A stretch of DNA of 50,085 nt, taken from positions 1 to 50,085 of the forward strand of contig JAAXHO010000191.1 of the NCBI GenBank assembly GCA_012270795.1, given 5' to 3'. The notes beneath the pieces were generated by a model. The model was given only the letters and a program-made list of their open reading frames with translations. It had not been told where the DNA came from and did not search any database. The position numbers were made by a program, and so were the translations under genes. Positions 1 through 8,339 of the stretch are shown piece by piece; positions within the stretch are counted from its first letter, which is position 1, and each line of letters begins with the position of its first letter. The stretch comes from Candidatus Poribacteria bacterium (lineage in GTDB: Bacteria; Poribacteria; WGA-4E; WGA-3G).

Positions 1-30
1 AATATATAAGGTTCTTAAGTTTACACTTAT

Positions 31-142
31 AGGTAGAGCGCAGCGAAACCCGACATGTATTGATTGTGGCTATCCTGTCGGGTTTCGTGCCTCTACCCGG
101 GGAATGCCAATAAGGCATTCATACCGTTGATTTGGACCTACG
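31..142. repeat. Interspersed palindromic repeat, copy 1
   Basis: Two modules lie side by side. The first is a long hairpin whose arms contain GAAACCCGACA and TGTCGGGTTTC, bounded by GTAGAG and CTCTAC. The second is GGGGAATGCC, a short spacer, then GGCATTCATACCGTTGATTTG, ending in GGACCTACG. Both modules recur at 47739-47884 in the opposite orientation, and the second recurs alone near 10560, 12266 and 41320. No reading frame is conserved, so this is a REP/MITE-like intergenic repeat. Confidence 0.8.
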
Positions 143-226
143 GAAGAATGTAATAAAAATAATTAGAATTGGTATTACATACCCGTCAGAAAATATAATA
201 TTTCGGACTTCGTTTTGAATTTCTGT

Positions 227-1357
227 TTATATCTGCATCACCGCAGTGTTTGTGAGGTACGGGGATTGAAACTGCGTTATTTCACCTGCCTTGCGTCCGG
301 GGACGGGGAAAAGACGGACAGATAAAGGTTTTTTGAGCTGCATAGAGAGGGTTGCGACATCAGACAAAATGGCTGCGATCTGCTCTGTAGTAGCATCACC
401 GGGAATTGGGATTGTGTCTAACCCCGTTCCACAGACAGAGGAATAAAGGAGGAGACTGTCTAAATTGAAATAGCATTCTTCACTGCGTTTACCGAGGCCG
501 ACATCTTCCAGCACTGGTAGCATCAGTCCAGAGTATCCACACAGCGGCAAGGAGAGGGACTTAAGGGTTCGTGTGATACCTGCGGCAGCTGTCAAGGTGC
601 CGCTATCACCGAAGCAACCTGGGAGGAGTTGTTCCATTGCATAAGCGATGCTGTCATCACCCATTGGTGCAAGCGACACGTCAATTCCGATAAACTTTAT
701 ACCCCAGTCTTTTGCGATGGTTTCTGCAAGTGCGACGACTTTTTGTCCTTCCGCTTCCATTGCTGTCTTCATATTTTGCAAACCGGCTTCTAAATTCGGA
801 GCATTAGCGAAGGCATCTTGGATGAGGTCAATTGCTTGCCATCCGATGCTGAAATTAGTTCTGGTGTCGCGCCAGTATGCTGCTGGGAAGAAGGGGGTGT
901 TCGGAGGGCAGTTCATCAGAGCTGCGAAGCGGAGGTTTCCGTAGCCAGCTTCGGTTTGGTGTGCTATCTGCCGGATGATGTCGGCAGTGGTTTCTGCAAT
1001 GTCTGGTACGACCTGTCCGGTATCTGACGTTAGTGTAACGGTTGCAAAGAGTATTTCGCTTTTGACAATGACATCTGCGACCTGTGCAAGGTGCGTTGTT
1101 GTGCATCGTTTCCCTGGTGGAATTGTGCCTAAGCTCAGAAACTCAATCCCTAATGCTTGTGCATCGTTCTCTAACGCAAGGATTGTTTCAATATCTCTTT
1201 GCTCATCCCAGATTTGGCAGCTAACACGTGTTGTTTGGACTTCGTAACCGTTCGCTTCAATGTGGGTTTTGCAGGCTGTATTAAATTTTGCGGCACGTTG
1301 GAGTTGGTAATTGGAAAATGGGAACGGGATGCCTGTGGTTATTGTACGTATTTTCAT
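227..1357 (-). CDS. DUF711 (UPF0210) family protein
   Basis: A 376-residue protein with no signal peptide or membrane segment, so probably cytoplasmic. The C-terminal third contains GDSGTLTAAAGIT followed by LCGYSGLMLPVLED and the GLGKR element, which I recognise as the signature of the DUF711/UPF0210 family. Members are usually around 450 residues, so this is a shorter version. The biochemical role of the family is not established, although structures resemble glycyl-radical or PFL-like folds; I do not assign a reaction. It is a single gene followed downstream by the copy 1 repeat. The start is the ATG next to an A/T-rich leader with little Shine-Dalgarno sequence. Confidence 0.75.
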   Translation of the reverse strand: MKIRTITTGIPFPFSNYQLQRAAKFNTACKTHIEANGYEVQTTRVSCQIWDEQRDIETILALENDAQALGIEFLSLGTIPPGKRCTTTHLAQVADVIVKSEILFATVTLTSDTGQVVPDIAETTADIIRQIAHQTEAGYGNLRFAALMNCPPNTPFFPAAYWRDTRTNFSIGWQAIDLIQDAFANAPNLEAGLQNMKTAMEAEGQKVVALAETIAKDWGIKFIGIDVSLAPMGDDSIAYAMEQLLPGCFGDSGTLTAAAGITRTLKSLSLPLCGYSGLMLPVLEDVGLGKRSEECYFNLDSLLLYSSVCGTGLDTIPIPGDATTEQIAAILSDVATLSMQLKKPLSVRLFPVPGRKAGEITQFQSPYLTNTAVMQI

Positions 1358-1461
1358 ATTTTTTTATAGAATGTTTATGTGAAAGTAGGATTTTCATGTG
1401 TTTTGTAGGATATTTGTTTATTATGTATTATTTGTAAATAGGTGTTTTGTATTTTAGAGTT

Positions 1462-1571
1462 ATACCATTTCAATAAATTATTGTCTCATTAAATGGTTGT
1501 TATGGTAGTCATTCTTTAGGCACAAACTGGAAGTTGGTGCTACAAAAAAGAGATTAATTAGAAATGGTATT
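1462..1571. mobile_element. Small MITE-like element with ATACCATTTC termini
   Basis: The left end ATACCATTTCAATAAATTA at 1462-1480 is matched by an inverted right end near 1553-1571 (AATTAGAAATGGTAT read on the plus strand). Inside is a GGCACAAACTGGAAGTTG-GTGCTAC module, also found inside another element at 38308-38332. There is no ORF. Similar ATACCATTTC/GAATTGGTAT ends occur at 165-178 and 33868-34026. Called MITE-like from the inverted ends and recurrence; no target duplication was confirmed. Confidence 0.5.
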
Positions 1572-1576
1572 GGGAA

Positions 1577-2548
1577 TTAATTTTCATCTTCTCCGTAAAG
1601 TCCGAGATTTCTATAACGTTCATGCCGTTGTTGGACAAGTTGTTTTTCTGTCATCTGTAGCAATTCATTGAGATGCTTTCGCATAGCACGTTTGACGCTG
1701 CGAACAGCTGCCTCAGGGTCTCTATGTGCACCACCGAGAGGTTCGCGAATAACTTGGTCAATGATGCCGAACTTTAGCAGGTCTGGTGCGGTGGGTTTAT
1801 AGCCTTCAGTGGCTTCAGGTGCGTGTTCGCCTTTGTCTTTCCATACGATTCCACTGCATGCTTCGGGTGGTGCCACGCAGTAGACGGCATATTCCATCAT
1901 CAACACGCGATTACCGACAGCGATTGCTAACGCGCCGCCGCTGCCGCCTTCACCAATGATAACGACAAGAATCGGGACATGCATCTGTATCATTTCAGCG
2001 AGATTGTCAGCGATGGCAGCCGCTTGTCCATACTCTTCGGAACGGAGATCAAAGTGTGCCCCTGGCGTATCAACAAAACAGATTAAAGGACGGTTATATT
2101 TGTTCGCTAACTGCATCAAACGTCTCGCTTTTCGGTACCCTTCTGGGTGTGTGTATCCGAAGTTCATCTCCTGCCGTTCTTCAAGGTTCGTTCCTTTTTG
2201 TTGTGCAAGGTAGACGATAGGGTGTTCATCAAACCACGCTAAGCCACCGATGAGTGCGCGGTCATCGCCGTAAAGTTTATCACTGCGGAGTTCAACAGGA
2301 TCGTCAAGAAGTTCGTTGATATAGAGAGAAGATTGTGGTCGTTGTGGGTGCCGCGCTAACCGCACTTTATCCCACCGACTCAGTTTTTGAAACGTCTGTT
2401 TTGTGAGTGTGTCTGCATTCTGTTTCAATGCAGCAATGCCTTCTGAAAGGTCTAACTCTGGATGTTCTTCTGTGAAAGCGTCCAGTTGTATCAGGTGGCG
2501 TTCTAACTCTATAAGCGGTTTTTCAAAATCTAATTCTGTTGAATTCAC
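1577..2548 (-). CDS. accA: Acetyl-CoA carboxylase carboxyltransferase subunit alpha
   Basis: AccA pairs with AccD to transfer the carboxyl group from carboxybiotin to acetyl-CoA, giving malonyl-CoA for fatty-acid synthesis. The family features are clear: LDFEKPL near the N-terminus, ARHPQRP about residue 65-71, VDTPGAH about 160, and the oxyanion-forming GEGGSGGA about 200. The longest open frame starts at TTG 2563, overlapping the dprA stop. However, GAGAGG lies six bases before the GTG at 2548, and starting there gives a 323-residue protein aligned with the usual AccA N-terminus, so I choose the GTG. It lies 11 bases after dprA and is probably co-transcribed. No accD is present in the window. 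Confidence 0.93.
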   Translation of the reverse strand: MNSTELDFEKPLIELERHLIQLDAFTEEHPELDLSEGIAALKQNADTLTKQTFQKLSRWDKVRLARHPQRPQSSLYINELLDDPVELRSDKLYGDDRALIGGLAWFDEHPIVYLAQQKGTNLEERQEMNFGYTHPEGYRKARRLMQLANKYNRPLICFVDTPGAHFDLRSEEYGQAAAIADNLAEMIQMHVPILVVIIGEGGSGGALAIAVGNRVLMMEYAVYCVAPPEACSGIVWKDKGEHAPEATEGYKPTAPDLLKFGIIDQVIREPLGGAHRDPEAAVRSVKRAMRKHLNELLQMTEKQLVQQRHERYRNLGLYGEDEN

Positions 2549-2559
2549 AATTATACCTC

Positions 2560-3780
2560 TCAAATAGTTTTAGCAAACTGTTTACCGGGTAGCTGCTCAA
2601 TAGCACCTTTGAGTTCTAACATCAGCAGTGCGCTTGACACTTGGCTAATCGGCAACTGGGTTGTTCGGACAATGGTATCAATATGCGTTGAAGGGACTTT
2701 GATTGCATCAAACACCGTTTTTTCATCGGATGTTAAATCTGGCGGTGGCGGTTTAGGTAAAGGTTTTTTCTTATCAGTTTCCGTTGATTTTTGTAAGGCA
2801 CTGCTTGTGCCTTCAAGGTTGTCCTTGTTTATGATGATCGGTATTTGCTTCCCTCTATTCGTTGCTTCTGATGTTGGTGTAATGGCAGATATTTGATTTA
2901 TGATGTGATGTGGCAGTGCTTCTATGAGGTCGTCTACTGTGCTGATGAGTTTTGCCCCGTTATCAATTAGTTTGTGTGTGCCGGTTGATAATTCAGAGAA
3001 GATTTCCCCTGGTACAGCGAATACCTCCCTACCTTGCTCACTTGCGAGACGTGCGGTAATAAGTGCACCGCTCCTATTTGAAGCTTCAACCACAACGGTT
3101 CCGAGTGTTAATCCACTGATGATTCGGTTGCGTCTTGGAAAGTTTTCTGCTCTCGGTTTCATCCCCATCGGAAATTCAGATATCAATGCCCCGGATTCAA
3201 CAACTTTATCCACCAAATCACTATTACCTGCTGGATAGATGAGGCTGAGTCCGTTACCCATTACGGCAATTGTTCTACCTCCGGCTTCCAGCGCGCCTCT
3301 GTGTGCACAAGTGTCTATACCTTTTGCGAACCCACTGATAACAGTCAGTCCACGGTTGGCAAGTTGGTGTGATAGTTGATAACTGACACGTCGTCCATAA
3401 TCTTTTGCTTCTCTTGAACCGACAATAGCGATGCTAAGTGCATCTTCCGGTTTCAATTCACCTCTGACGTAAAGTAACAAGGGGGGTGGGTCAACTTCCT
3501 TCAACAGGCGCGGATACGCACTGTCGTAGTAAGTTATTATTTGACACCCATATTCCTGTATCAATTCCAATTCGCGTTCTAATGAACATCCGAGTTTTCT
3601 TTGGGTTAGTCGGTTTCGTGCGTTTGCAGAAAGTTCTTCGACTTTTTCCAATTCCTCTGGCGTGGCACTGAGGACTTTTTCTGCACTACCCAATATTTTG
3701 ACTAAGAATAGGACGGTTTTCGGTCCAACTCCTTGAATCAGGCTAAGATGTAGAAGATTTTTTGTTTCTATAGATAACAT
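2560..3780 (-). CDS. dprA: DNA-processing protein DprA/Smf
   Basis: DprA loads RecA onto incoming single-stranded DNA during natural transformation and is widespread even outside known competent species. This 406-residue protein has the full layout: an N-terminal helical SAM-like part, the extended Rossmann fold with VGSREAKDYGRR (about 118), GFAKGIDTCAHRGAL (about 150), VMGNGLSLIYPAG, and PRRNRIISGL (about 217). A C-terminal winged-helix DprA domain follows a Lys/Pro-rich linker. The ATG start is unambiguous. It is followed by accA with near-overlap. The gene is intact, unlike the neighbouring modification genes upstream. Confidence 0.95.
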   Translation of the reverse strand: MLSIETKNLLHLSLIQGVGPKTVLFLVKILGSAEKVLSATPEELEKVEELSANARNRLTQRKLGCSLERELELIQEYGCQIITYYDSAYPRLLKEVDPPPLLLYVRGELKPEDALSIAIVGSREAKDYGRRVSYQLSHQLANRGLTVISGFAKGIDTCAHRGALEAGGRTIAVMGNGLSLIYPAGNSDLVDKVVESGALISEFPMGMKPRAENFPRRNRIISGLTLGTVVVEASNRSGALITARLASEQGREVFAVPGEIFSELSTGTHKLIDNGAKLISTVDDLIEALPHHIINQISAITPTSEATNRGKQIPIIINKDNLEGTSSALQKSTETDKKKPLPKPPPPDLTSDEKTVFDAIKVPSTHIDTIVRTTQLPISQVSSALLMLELKGAIEQLPGKQFAKTI

Positions 3781-3815
3781 CGTCTAAACAATTATGCTAT
3801 GAGTAGATGTGATTT

Positions 3816-4216
3816 TCAAAATTGAGCAAAAAAAGACATAAGGGTTCTTTTTATCCACATAATTGCACGTTTGAGTATCGTAACGCTTTCTCTCAGATTC
3901 CCAATACCTGTATTACATCTATTACAGACCCAACCTCTTATTTCACCTGTTTCATGGCTATGATCCAAATTGACATCTCTGTTTTGCTGGACGATTGTTG
4001 TTCTGTCGCAAACAGGACAGTGAAACTCTTCACCTATTTTGGGTCTGGGGTGTTTTGCTTCATATTCACGACGAGCTTTAGTTGGTATTCTTTTCTTGCT
4101 CGCCCTACATTCTTTGCATTCGCTGCGCCAGACTGCTGGACGATTGGGTTCAAATGCGTCAATGGGTAGAAGCCGTCCACACCCTTACAAATACGATCTT
4201 TTGCTTCTTGAGCCAA
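3816..4216 (-). pseudogene. HNH / recombination endonuclease VII-like gene with a -1 frameshift
   Basis: Reading the minus strand in two frames gives one coherent zinc-dependent nuclease of about 133 residues. From a TTG at 4216, frame one encodes AQEAKDRICKG. After one base is lost near 4175 the other frame continues CGRLLPIDAFEPNRP, then ECKECRASKKR, EFHCPVCDRTT, LDHSHETGEIRG and CNRCNTGIGNL, ending in TGA at 3816. The paired CxxC motifs plus the DHSHETG core match the HNH endonuclease VII family. Adding one T between GGT and GTGG restores CKGCG. It starts 14 bases after the methyltransferase stop, preceded by GGTGG, so it was part of that operon. It could be the restriction partner of the modification genes, or a homing-type nuclease. 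Confidence 0.72.
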
Positions 4217-4230
4217 ATTTTACCACCATC

Positions 4231-5019
4231 TTATTTCAAGTTGTACTTATTCAGTCTCACTTTGGCGATTTCACAATATTCTTTGTTTATTTCACTTCCG
4301 ATATAATCTCTATTGTTCAATTTTGCCATAAGAGCAACAGTCCCGCTTCCCATAAACGGGTCGTATATTAATTCTCCTTTATTGCTCCAGGATAGTATAT
4401 GGTCACGTGCTAATTTTTCGGGAAAGATAGCAGGGTGTTGGTAGGCTATTTTATCGCTTGCCGAATGTCCATTGCCAATCATATATTCCCAAACATTTGT
4501 TCTTCTGCCATAATCCTCGTATCCGCCACGGTTATGTTGATATAGTGATCCATCAGGCAAACGTTTTGTTCCACTATCTCCTTTACGAGATTCTTTATTC
4601 TTTCTATCTTTAATGAGATTAATTGTTTTTGGTTGTCCTTTACTAAACACAAACATATACTCAAAAGATTGCCAATAGGTTCATTTATCACCACACGCGC
4701 CTCTGGGTGGCTTTAAATAAATCATAGTATCAAATAAATTGAAACCGATCTCTTTAAAATAGAGTGCTTGACGGAATGAAGTGCCTGATTCATTCCCTTT
4801 TACTGTTTGGTCTCCGATAACCCAAATAACAACTCCACCAACCTTAACAACTCGATATAAATTAGTAGCGATTTTTTCAAAGTGTTCTAATTTGTATCCT
4901 CCATATTCACGCATTGCGTCGTATGGAGGTGAGGTGACAACGAGATCAACAAATGCATCACTCATTACTTTCATCGTATCAAGGCAGTTTTCGTGTCTTA
5001 TCTCATTTAACCGTATCAT
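4231..5019 (-). pseudogene. Beta-class DNA methyltransferase interrupted by an in-frame TGA
   Basis: The two halves lie in one frame, separated by a single TGA at 4681-4683. The N-terminal half holds the catalytic TSPPYDAMREYGG motif IV. The C-terminal half holds motif I DPFMGSGT followed by NRDYIGSEINKEYCEIA for S-adenosylmethionine binding. That order (IV before I) marks a beta-class N6-adenine or N4-cytosine methyltransferase of about 262 residues. After the stop the reading continues TYWQSFEYMFVFSKG, typical for this family, so the stop interrupts otherwise conserved protein. I place the start at ATG 5019, eight bases after GGAG; an earlier TTG at 5043 is less likely. TGA ends dprA and other genes here, so general recoding is unlikely. 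Confidence 0.8.
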
Positions 5020-5141
5020 ATACATATCTCCAAGAACTTTCAAAATATATTGGTGAGGTAGTGGCAGAACGCAGCACAGGCATGTTGAACTGACAATCCT
5101 GCCAATGAGACGAGTTTAAAAGATAGTATACTGTAAAACTG

Positions 5142-5465
5142 TTAAATTTTATATCCAGCATCGTCACGTCTCTCAGCAAATTCTTTGTTAGTGAGTTCCC
5201 AACCACCTTTTCTGTTTGGTTGCTCACAGCGTTGAACTCTATCTTCATCTGCTAATTTTACAAGAATACCACAAACGATAGCATCATTCATTATGTTTAC
5301 TGAACCACGGTCACGAAAAATACCAGCTCTTTTGCTGATTTCTGCTGGCCCCAAGCACTCCTGCTCATACTTAGACTCAAGCAAAACATCAAGAACAGCC
5401 TCTTCAAGATAAAACATACCCATGCGAGCATGTTGTTTGGGTCTAATACCTCCACATTCATACAC
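5142..5465 (-). CDS. Small methyltransferase-associated protein, possible winged helix
   Basis: A protein of up to 107 residues that I do not recognise by name. Its body (MGMFYLEEAVLDVLLESK, GPAEISKRAGIFRD, GILVKLADEDRVQR, GGWELTNKEFAER) alternates amphipathic helices and ends like a winged-helix DNA-binding domain, which would suit a controller or specificity protein; that is inference. The frame opens at GTG 5465, but GGAGGT is only two bases away, so an ATG at 5423 is also possible. It overlaps the tail of the upstream methyltransferase reading frame by about 169 bases. It is followed by the second methyltransferase, so the four genes look like one operon. Confidence 0.55.
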   Translation of the reverse strand: MYECGGIRPKQHARMGMFYLEEAVLDVLLESKYEQECLGPAEISKRAGIFRDRGSVNIMNDAIVCGILVKLADEDRVQRCEQPNRKGGWELTNKEFAERRDDAGYKI

Positions 5466-6340
5466 TTACCTCCATCTGGTGCCATATCTAAACGGCGTTT
5501 AGCAATACTTACATATTCGGGATTAATTTCAATACCAATATATCGTCTACCGAGTTTCTTTGCGCCTACAGCAGTTGTTCCGCTTCCAAGGAATGGATCA
5601 AGCACTGTCTGCCCTGGTATAGAGAACAATTTTATCAAATGTTCAATTAGTCTTACAGGTTTTACTGTAGAGTGCCCGTTGAATTGACTACGAGATGGTT
5701 TTTCAACGGTCATTATTGTGCTTGGTGCCTTACCATCTAACGATGCCGCCATATCAATTAAACCTGTTTCATGTTCCAACCAGTTTTCAATAAATGTCCC
5801 TATTTTGGGTTTCTGTGCAAGGATCATTGCCTCAAATTGTGGTCGTAATTGCGGTGTTTTCCGACCTTGAAGTTTTTCTATAAGTTCCTCCTTTTCATCA
5901 TCAGACATAACCTTTTGACGAACGAAATGATCCATTGAAAATGCCTTTGGCTGCGAACGGCGATTAAAATGCCACGCATACAGATCGCGTATTTCAAAAT
6001 TGGCTTCTTCAAGTGCTATCGCCATACGATGTGCTAATCTTGGTTGACTAAAAACAACGGCAAAAGCACCTGGTTTCATAACAACATACATCAGATTGCT
6101 TACATCTGTCATAAACTCTTGCAGGGCAATACCTTGTCTTCGATCAAACTTCATGCCTACAGGCAGTCCACCGATTACTCCTGTTCTTTCTTTTACCAAC
6201 ACTTGACCTTTCTTCCAATTATTATCAAATCCATCAAGGAAATACGGTGGATCTGTAATGACCAAATCAATGGAATCTTTGTCAAGTGTTGGTAATACAT
6301 CTAAACAATTTCCAGTGTATATATCTTCTTTCATGATCAT
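5297..6340 (-). CDS. Beta-class site-specific DNA methyltransferase
   Basis: The protein has LVITDPPYFLDGF (motif IV, about residue 27) near the N-terminus. DPFLGSGTTAVGAKKLGRRY (motif I) follows at about residue 245, then GIEINPEYVSIAKRRL. This is a beta-class DNA methyltransferase transferring a methyl group from S-adenosylmethionine to adenine N6 or cytosine N4; DPPY favours adenine. Between the motifs lies the variable region that would recognise the target. The last 50 or so residues are a hydrophobic, Cys/Leu-rich tail in the frame opposite the next gene and look non-native. The authentic end was probably near 5460. Either the original stop has been lost or an indel fused it to the overlap. 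ATG 6340 and ATG 6334 both sit after AAGGA. Confidence 0.82.
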   Translation of the reverse strand: MIMKEDIYTGNCLDVLPTLDKDSIDLVITDPPYFLDGFDNNWKKGQVLVKERTGVIGGLPVGMKFDRRQGIALQEFMTDVSNLMYVVMKPGAFAVVFSQPRLAHRMAIALEEANFEIRDLYAWHFNRRSQPKAFSMDHFVRQKVMSDDEKEELIEKLQGRKTPQLRPQFEAMILAQKPKIGTFIENWLEHETGLIDMAASLDGKAPSTIMTVEKPSRSQFNGHSTVKPVRLIEHLIKLFSIPGQTVLDPFLGSGTTAVGAKKLGRRYIGIEINPEYVSIAKRRLDMAPDGGKCMNVEVLDPNNMLAWVCFILKRLFLMFCLSLSMSRSAWGQQKSAKELVFFVTVVQ

Positions 6341-6853
6341 CCATCCTTTAATATCAGCATAAAACTCTGCAATTATATATTCCCTTGTCGAATAATATAC
6401 GATAAAATTTGATATTTAACAACAGAAATTTACTTTGGTTAAATTATTGTTTAACATCAGTATTGTCTGATATAATACCAAAAAAACAATAATTGCACAA
6501 GTTATATCTTCATGCTTTCAGAAAAAATATAAAAAACTATGTTCATATCGTGATAGATAAACTTGTAACATGTTTCTTCTACAATAACGGTGTGTATCCT
6601 GTTTAGGTAGTAGTGATGTTGTCCAAACCATGCCTGAGTAATGTTCAGAATCCTTCAATCATATTTGCATGTATCTCTGTCAATGGATTGGACTTAGTGA
6701 TTGTAAACAACATGCTTCATTTCTCTGTTGACACGTTGTGTATTCATTTGCTACTACTTTGAAATTTATCATATTAACGTGTTTTCTGAAAACTTTAAAG
6801 ATGAGAGATGGTGAGTATTATGAAGATTTCTGACGTTCCTCTCCTGTTGCTTA
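6341..6853. other. Gene-free AT-rich interval upstream of the methyltransferase island
   Basis: About 510 bases separate the methyltransferase start from the end of the lipoprotein gene; both are on the minus strand, so the promoter of the modification island should lie here. The part nearest the methyltransferase is very AT-rich. I see no credible ORF, tRNA, long repeat or strong terminator. Confidence 0.5.
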
Positions 6854-7435
6854 TTACATTGAATTAGTTTCGGGTGTTGGGAGTGCGTAATAGAGTTCAA
6901 TTTCCTGAATATTCCTGTATTGAGCAGCAGATGGTGCACCTGTTTCTGAGCGTTTTGACCGGCTCTGTCCACCAATTCGTCGGGATTCCCATCTACGTGG
7001 AACTTTGAGTCGGAACTTCTTTGTTACAATAGGCTCTCTCAGTGTGTATTTATAGACAGGACGCATGTTGTCGCGCACATCTTTTATTGTTACCCACTTT
7101 CCCTCTTCGTCCATATATTGTATATGAAAGAATTCCAGTTGTCCCTCTTTCGCTTTGACGACAATTTGTTGGATTGTCTGGGAGACGTTCCAGTTTAACA
7201 CAGCCTCGGTGAATTTATCTGATTCTTCTTGTGCTGCTTGGCTTCGATCCGCTTCAACTATCGTTGAAGTCCTTCCTTCCGTATACAAGTTGTCATCATG
7301 AAACTTTGAATCTTTGCTGGCAGCTCTAATGGCAACGTTCTCGCTCCAGTTTAGCGATGGACTTGAAGAGAGAACACATCCAGACATCCCAACAAGCATA
7401 CATAAGAAAATTACTATCAATATACTGAAACGCAT
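6854..7435 (-). CDS. Lipoprotein with discoidin-like domain (copy A)
   Basis: A 193-residue lipoprotein. MRFSILIVIFLCMLVGMSGC is a signal peptide with the lipidated cysteine at residue 20. The mature part starts with LNWSENVAIRAASKDS, has an IQQIVVKAKEGQLEFFHIQY strand pair, and ends RNIQEIELYYA. That is the arrangement of an F5/8 type C (discoidin) jelly-roll, which usually binds carbohydrate or surface ligands. It is paralogous to the next gene upstream at 7517-8161, sharing the WSEN start, an Arg/Ser/Gly-rich loop before the last strand, and the (I/K)EIELY end. The ATG follows AAGGTGG. A membrane-anchored binding role is inference. Confidence 0.65.
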   Translation of the reverse strand: MRFSILIVIFLCMLVGMSGCVLSSSPSLNWSENVAIRAASKDSKFHDDNLYTEGRTSTIVEADRSQAAQEESDKFTEAVLNWNVSQTIQQIVVKAKEGQLEFFHIQYMDEEGKWVTIKDVRDNMRPVYKYTLREPIVTKKFRLKVPRRWESRRIGGQSRSKRSETGAPSAAQYRNIQEIELYYALPTPETNSM

Positions 7436-7516
7436 TTATTCCACCTTATTGCGTAGTTATATTTGTACAACATTCTACCGATGTCTTGTTGGTAAAACGT
7501 TCATACCGATATTGTA

Positions 7517-8161
7517 TTATTCTGTATTTAATAAATCATCAAGTTCTTTTTCACGGTTTTCAGCTGCGGTGTTTTGCTTTGTTTGTTCAACAGTTTTGTA
7601 TCCGTAAAGTTCAATTTCCTTGATTTTTCCTTGTGCGCGACGATTTTGACCGAATGCGCGAACACCACCACCACCACTCCGTGCGCGCTGACTTCGTTTC
7701 AGGTTTGCATCGTCTGTAGTTGATAAAACTCTAAGCCGAATGCGGTTTGTAGGGTGAGAGATTAATACGGGAATCTCAATCGGATTAGATTCTACAGTTT
7801 TTATCTCTTTGATTAATTTCCAGTCTGTATCTTTGACAATTCCACCTTGATCAGCGAAGATATCAAATGTCTTTAGGTTTTCGGAATGTATAACGATTCT
7901 TCGGATAACTTTTTCTTCTGGTAACGTAATAACGACTTCAGGTGCAGGATTTGACCCCATCGCGGAGCTTGCGGTTGCGGGGAGTGATGTTTCACCGATG
8001 GTGTTAATATCACCATCAATCATTGATGGACTGGTTGATGTGGCTCCTTCAAGAAGCGAGTAGTTCTCACTCCATTCTTGTTGGGAAAGCAGCGCACTAC
8101 AACCTACCAAAACAACAGCAAAACAGATAAGTGAAAAATGAATAACATTTTTAATGAACAT
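7517..8161 (-). CDS. Lipoprotein with discoidin-like domain (copy B)
   Basis: A 214-residue lipoprotein whose signal peptide ends VVLVGC, with the lipidated cysteine at residue 21. The mature part has WSENYSLLEGAT, MIDGDINTIGET (the usual discoidin D-G-N-x-x-T region), EVVITLPEEKVIRRIVIHS and KIKEIELYGYK. This pattern fits an F5/8 type C-like sandwich. A basic loop rich in Arg, Gly and Ser precedes the last strand, as in copy A. The C-terminus ends in a short charged helix. A clear AAGGAG precedes the ATG. The two copies lie 81 bases apart on the same strand and probably arose by tandem duplication. Confidence 0.65.
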   Translation of the reverse strand: MFIKNVIHFSLICFAVVLVGCSALLSQQEWSENYSLLEGATSTSPSMIDGDINTIGETSLPATASSAMGSNPAPEVVITLPEEKVIRRIVIHSENLKTFDIFADQGGIVKDTDWKLIKEIKTVESNPIEIPVLISHPTNRIRLRVLSTTDDANLKRSQRARSGGGGVRAFGQNRRAQGKIKEIELYGYKTVEQTKQNTAAENREKELDDLLNTE

Positions 8162-8339
8162 GATTTTTACTCCTTATTGCATGCAGTTATTGCATGCGTA
8201 AATATTGCAGTTAACACTGCTGAACCCACCACTAAGACTTTATTATACTGCGTGGGGGTTTTATCTCAAAACAAAATATCTAAGTGAATACCTACTTTTT
8301 TTAGACACGGATTGAACTTAAGTTGTTCAATGTTTGTGT

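Noticed and set aside
4034-4216. 60-residue minus-strand ORF as a gene on its own
   Set aside because: Only its first 11 residues match the HNH protein; the remainder is out of frame after the deletion.
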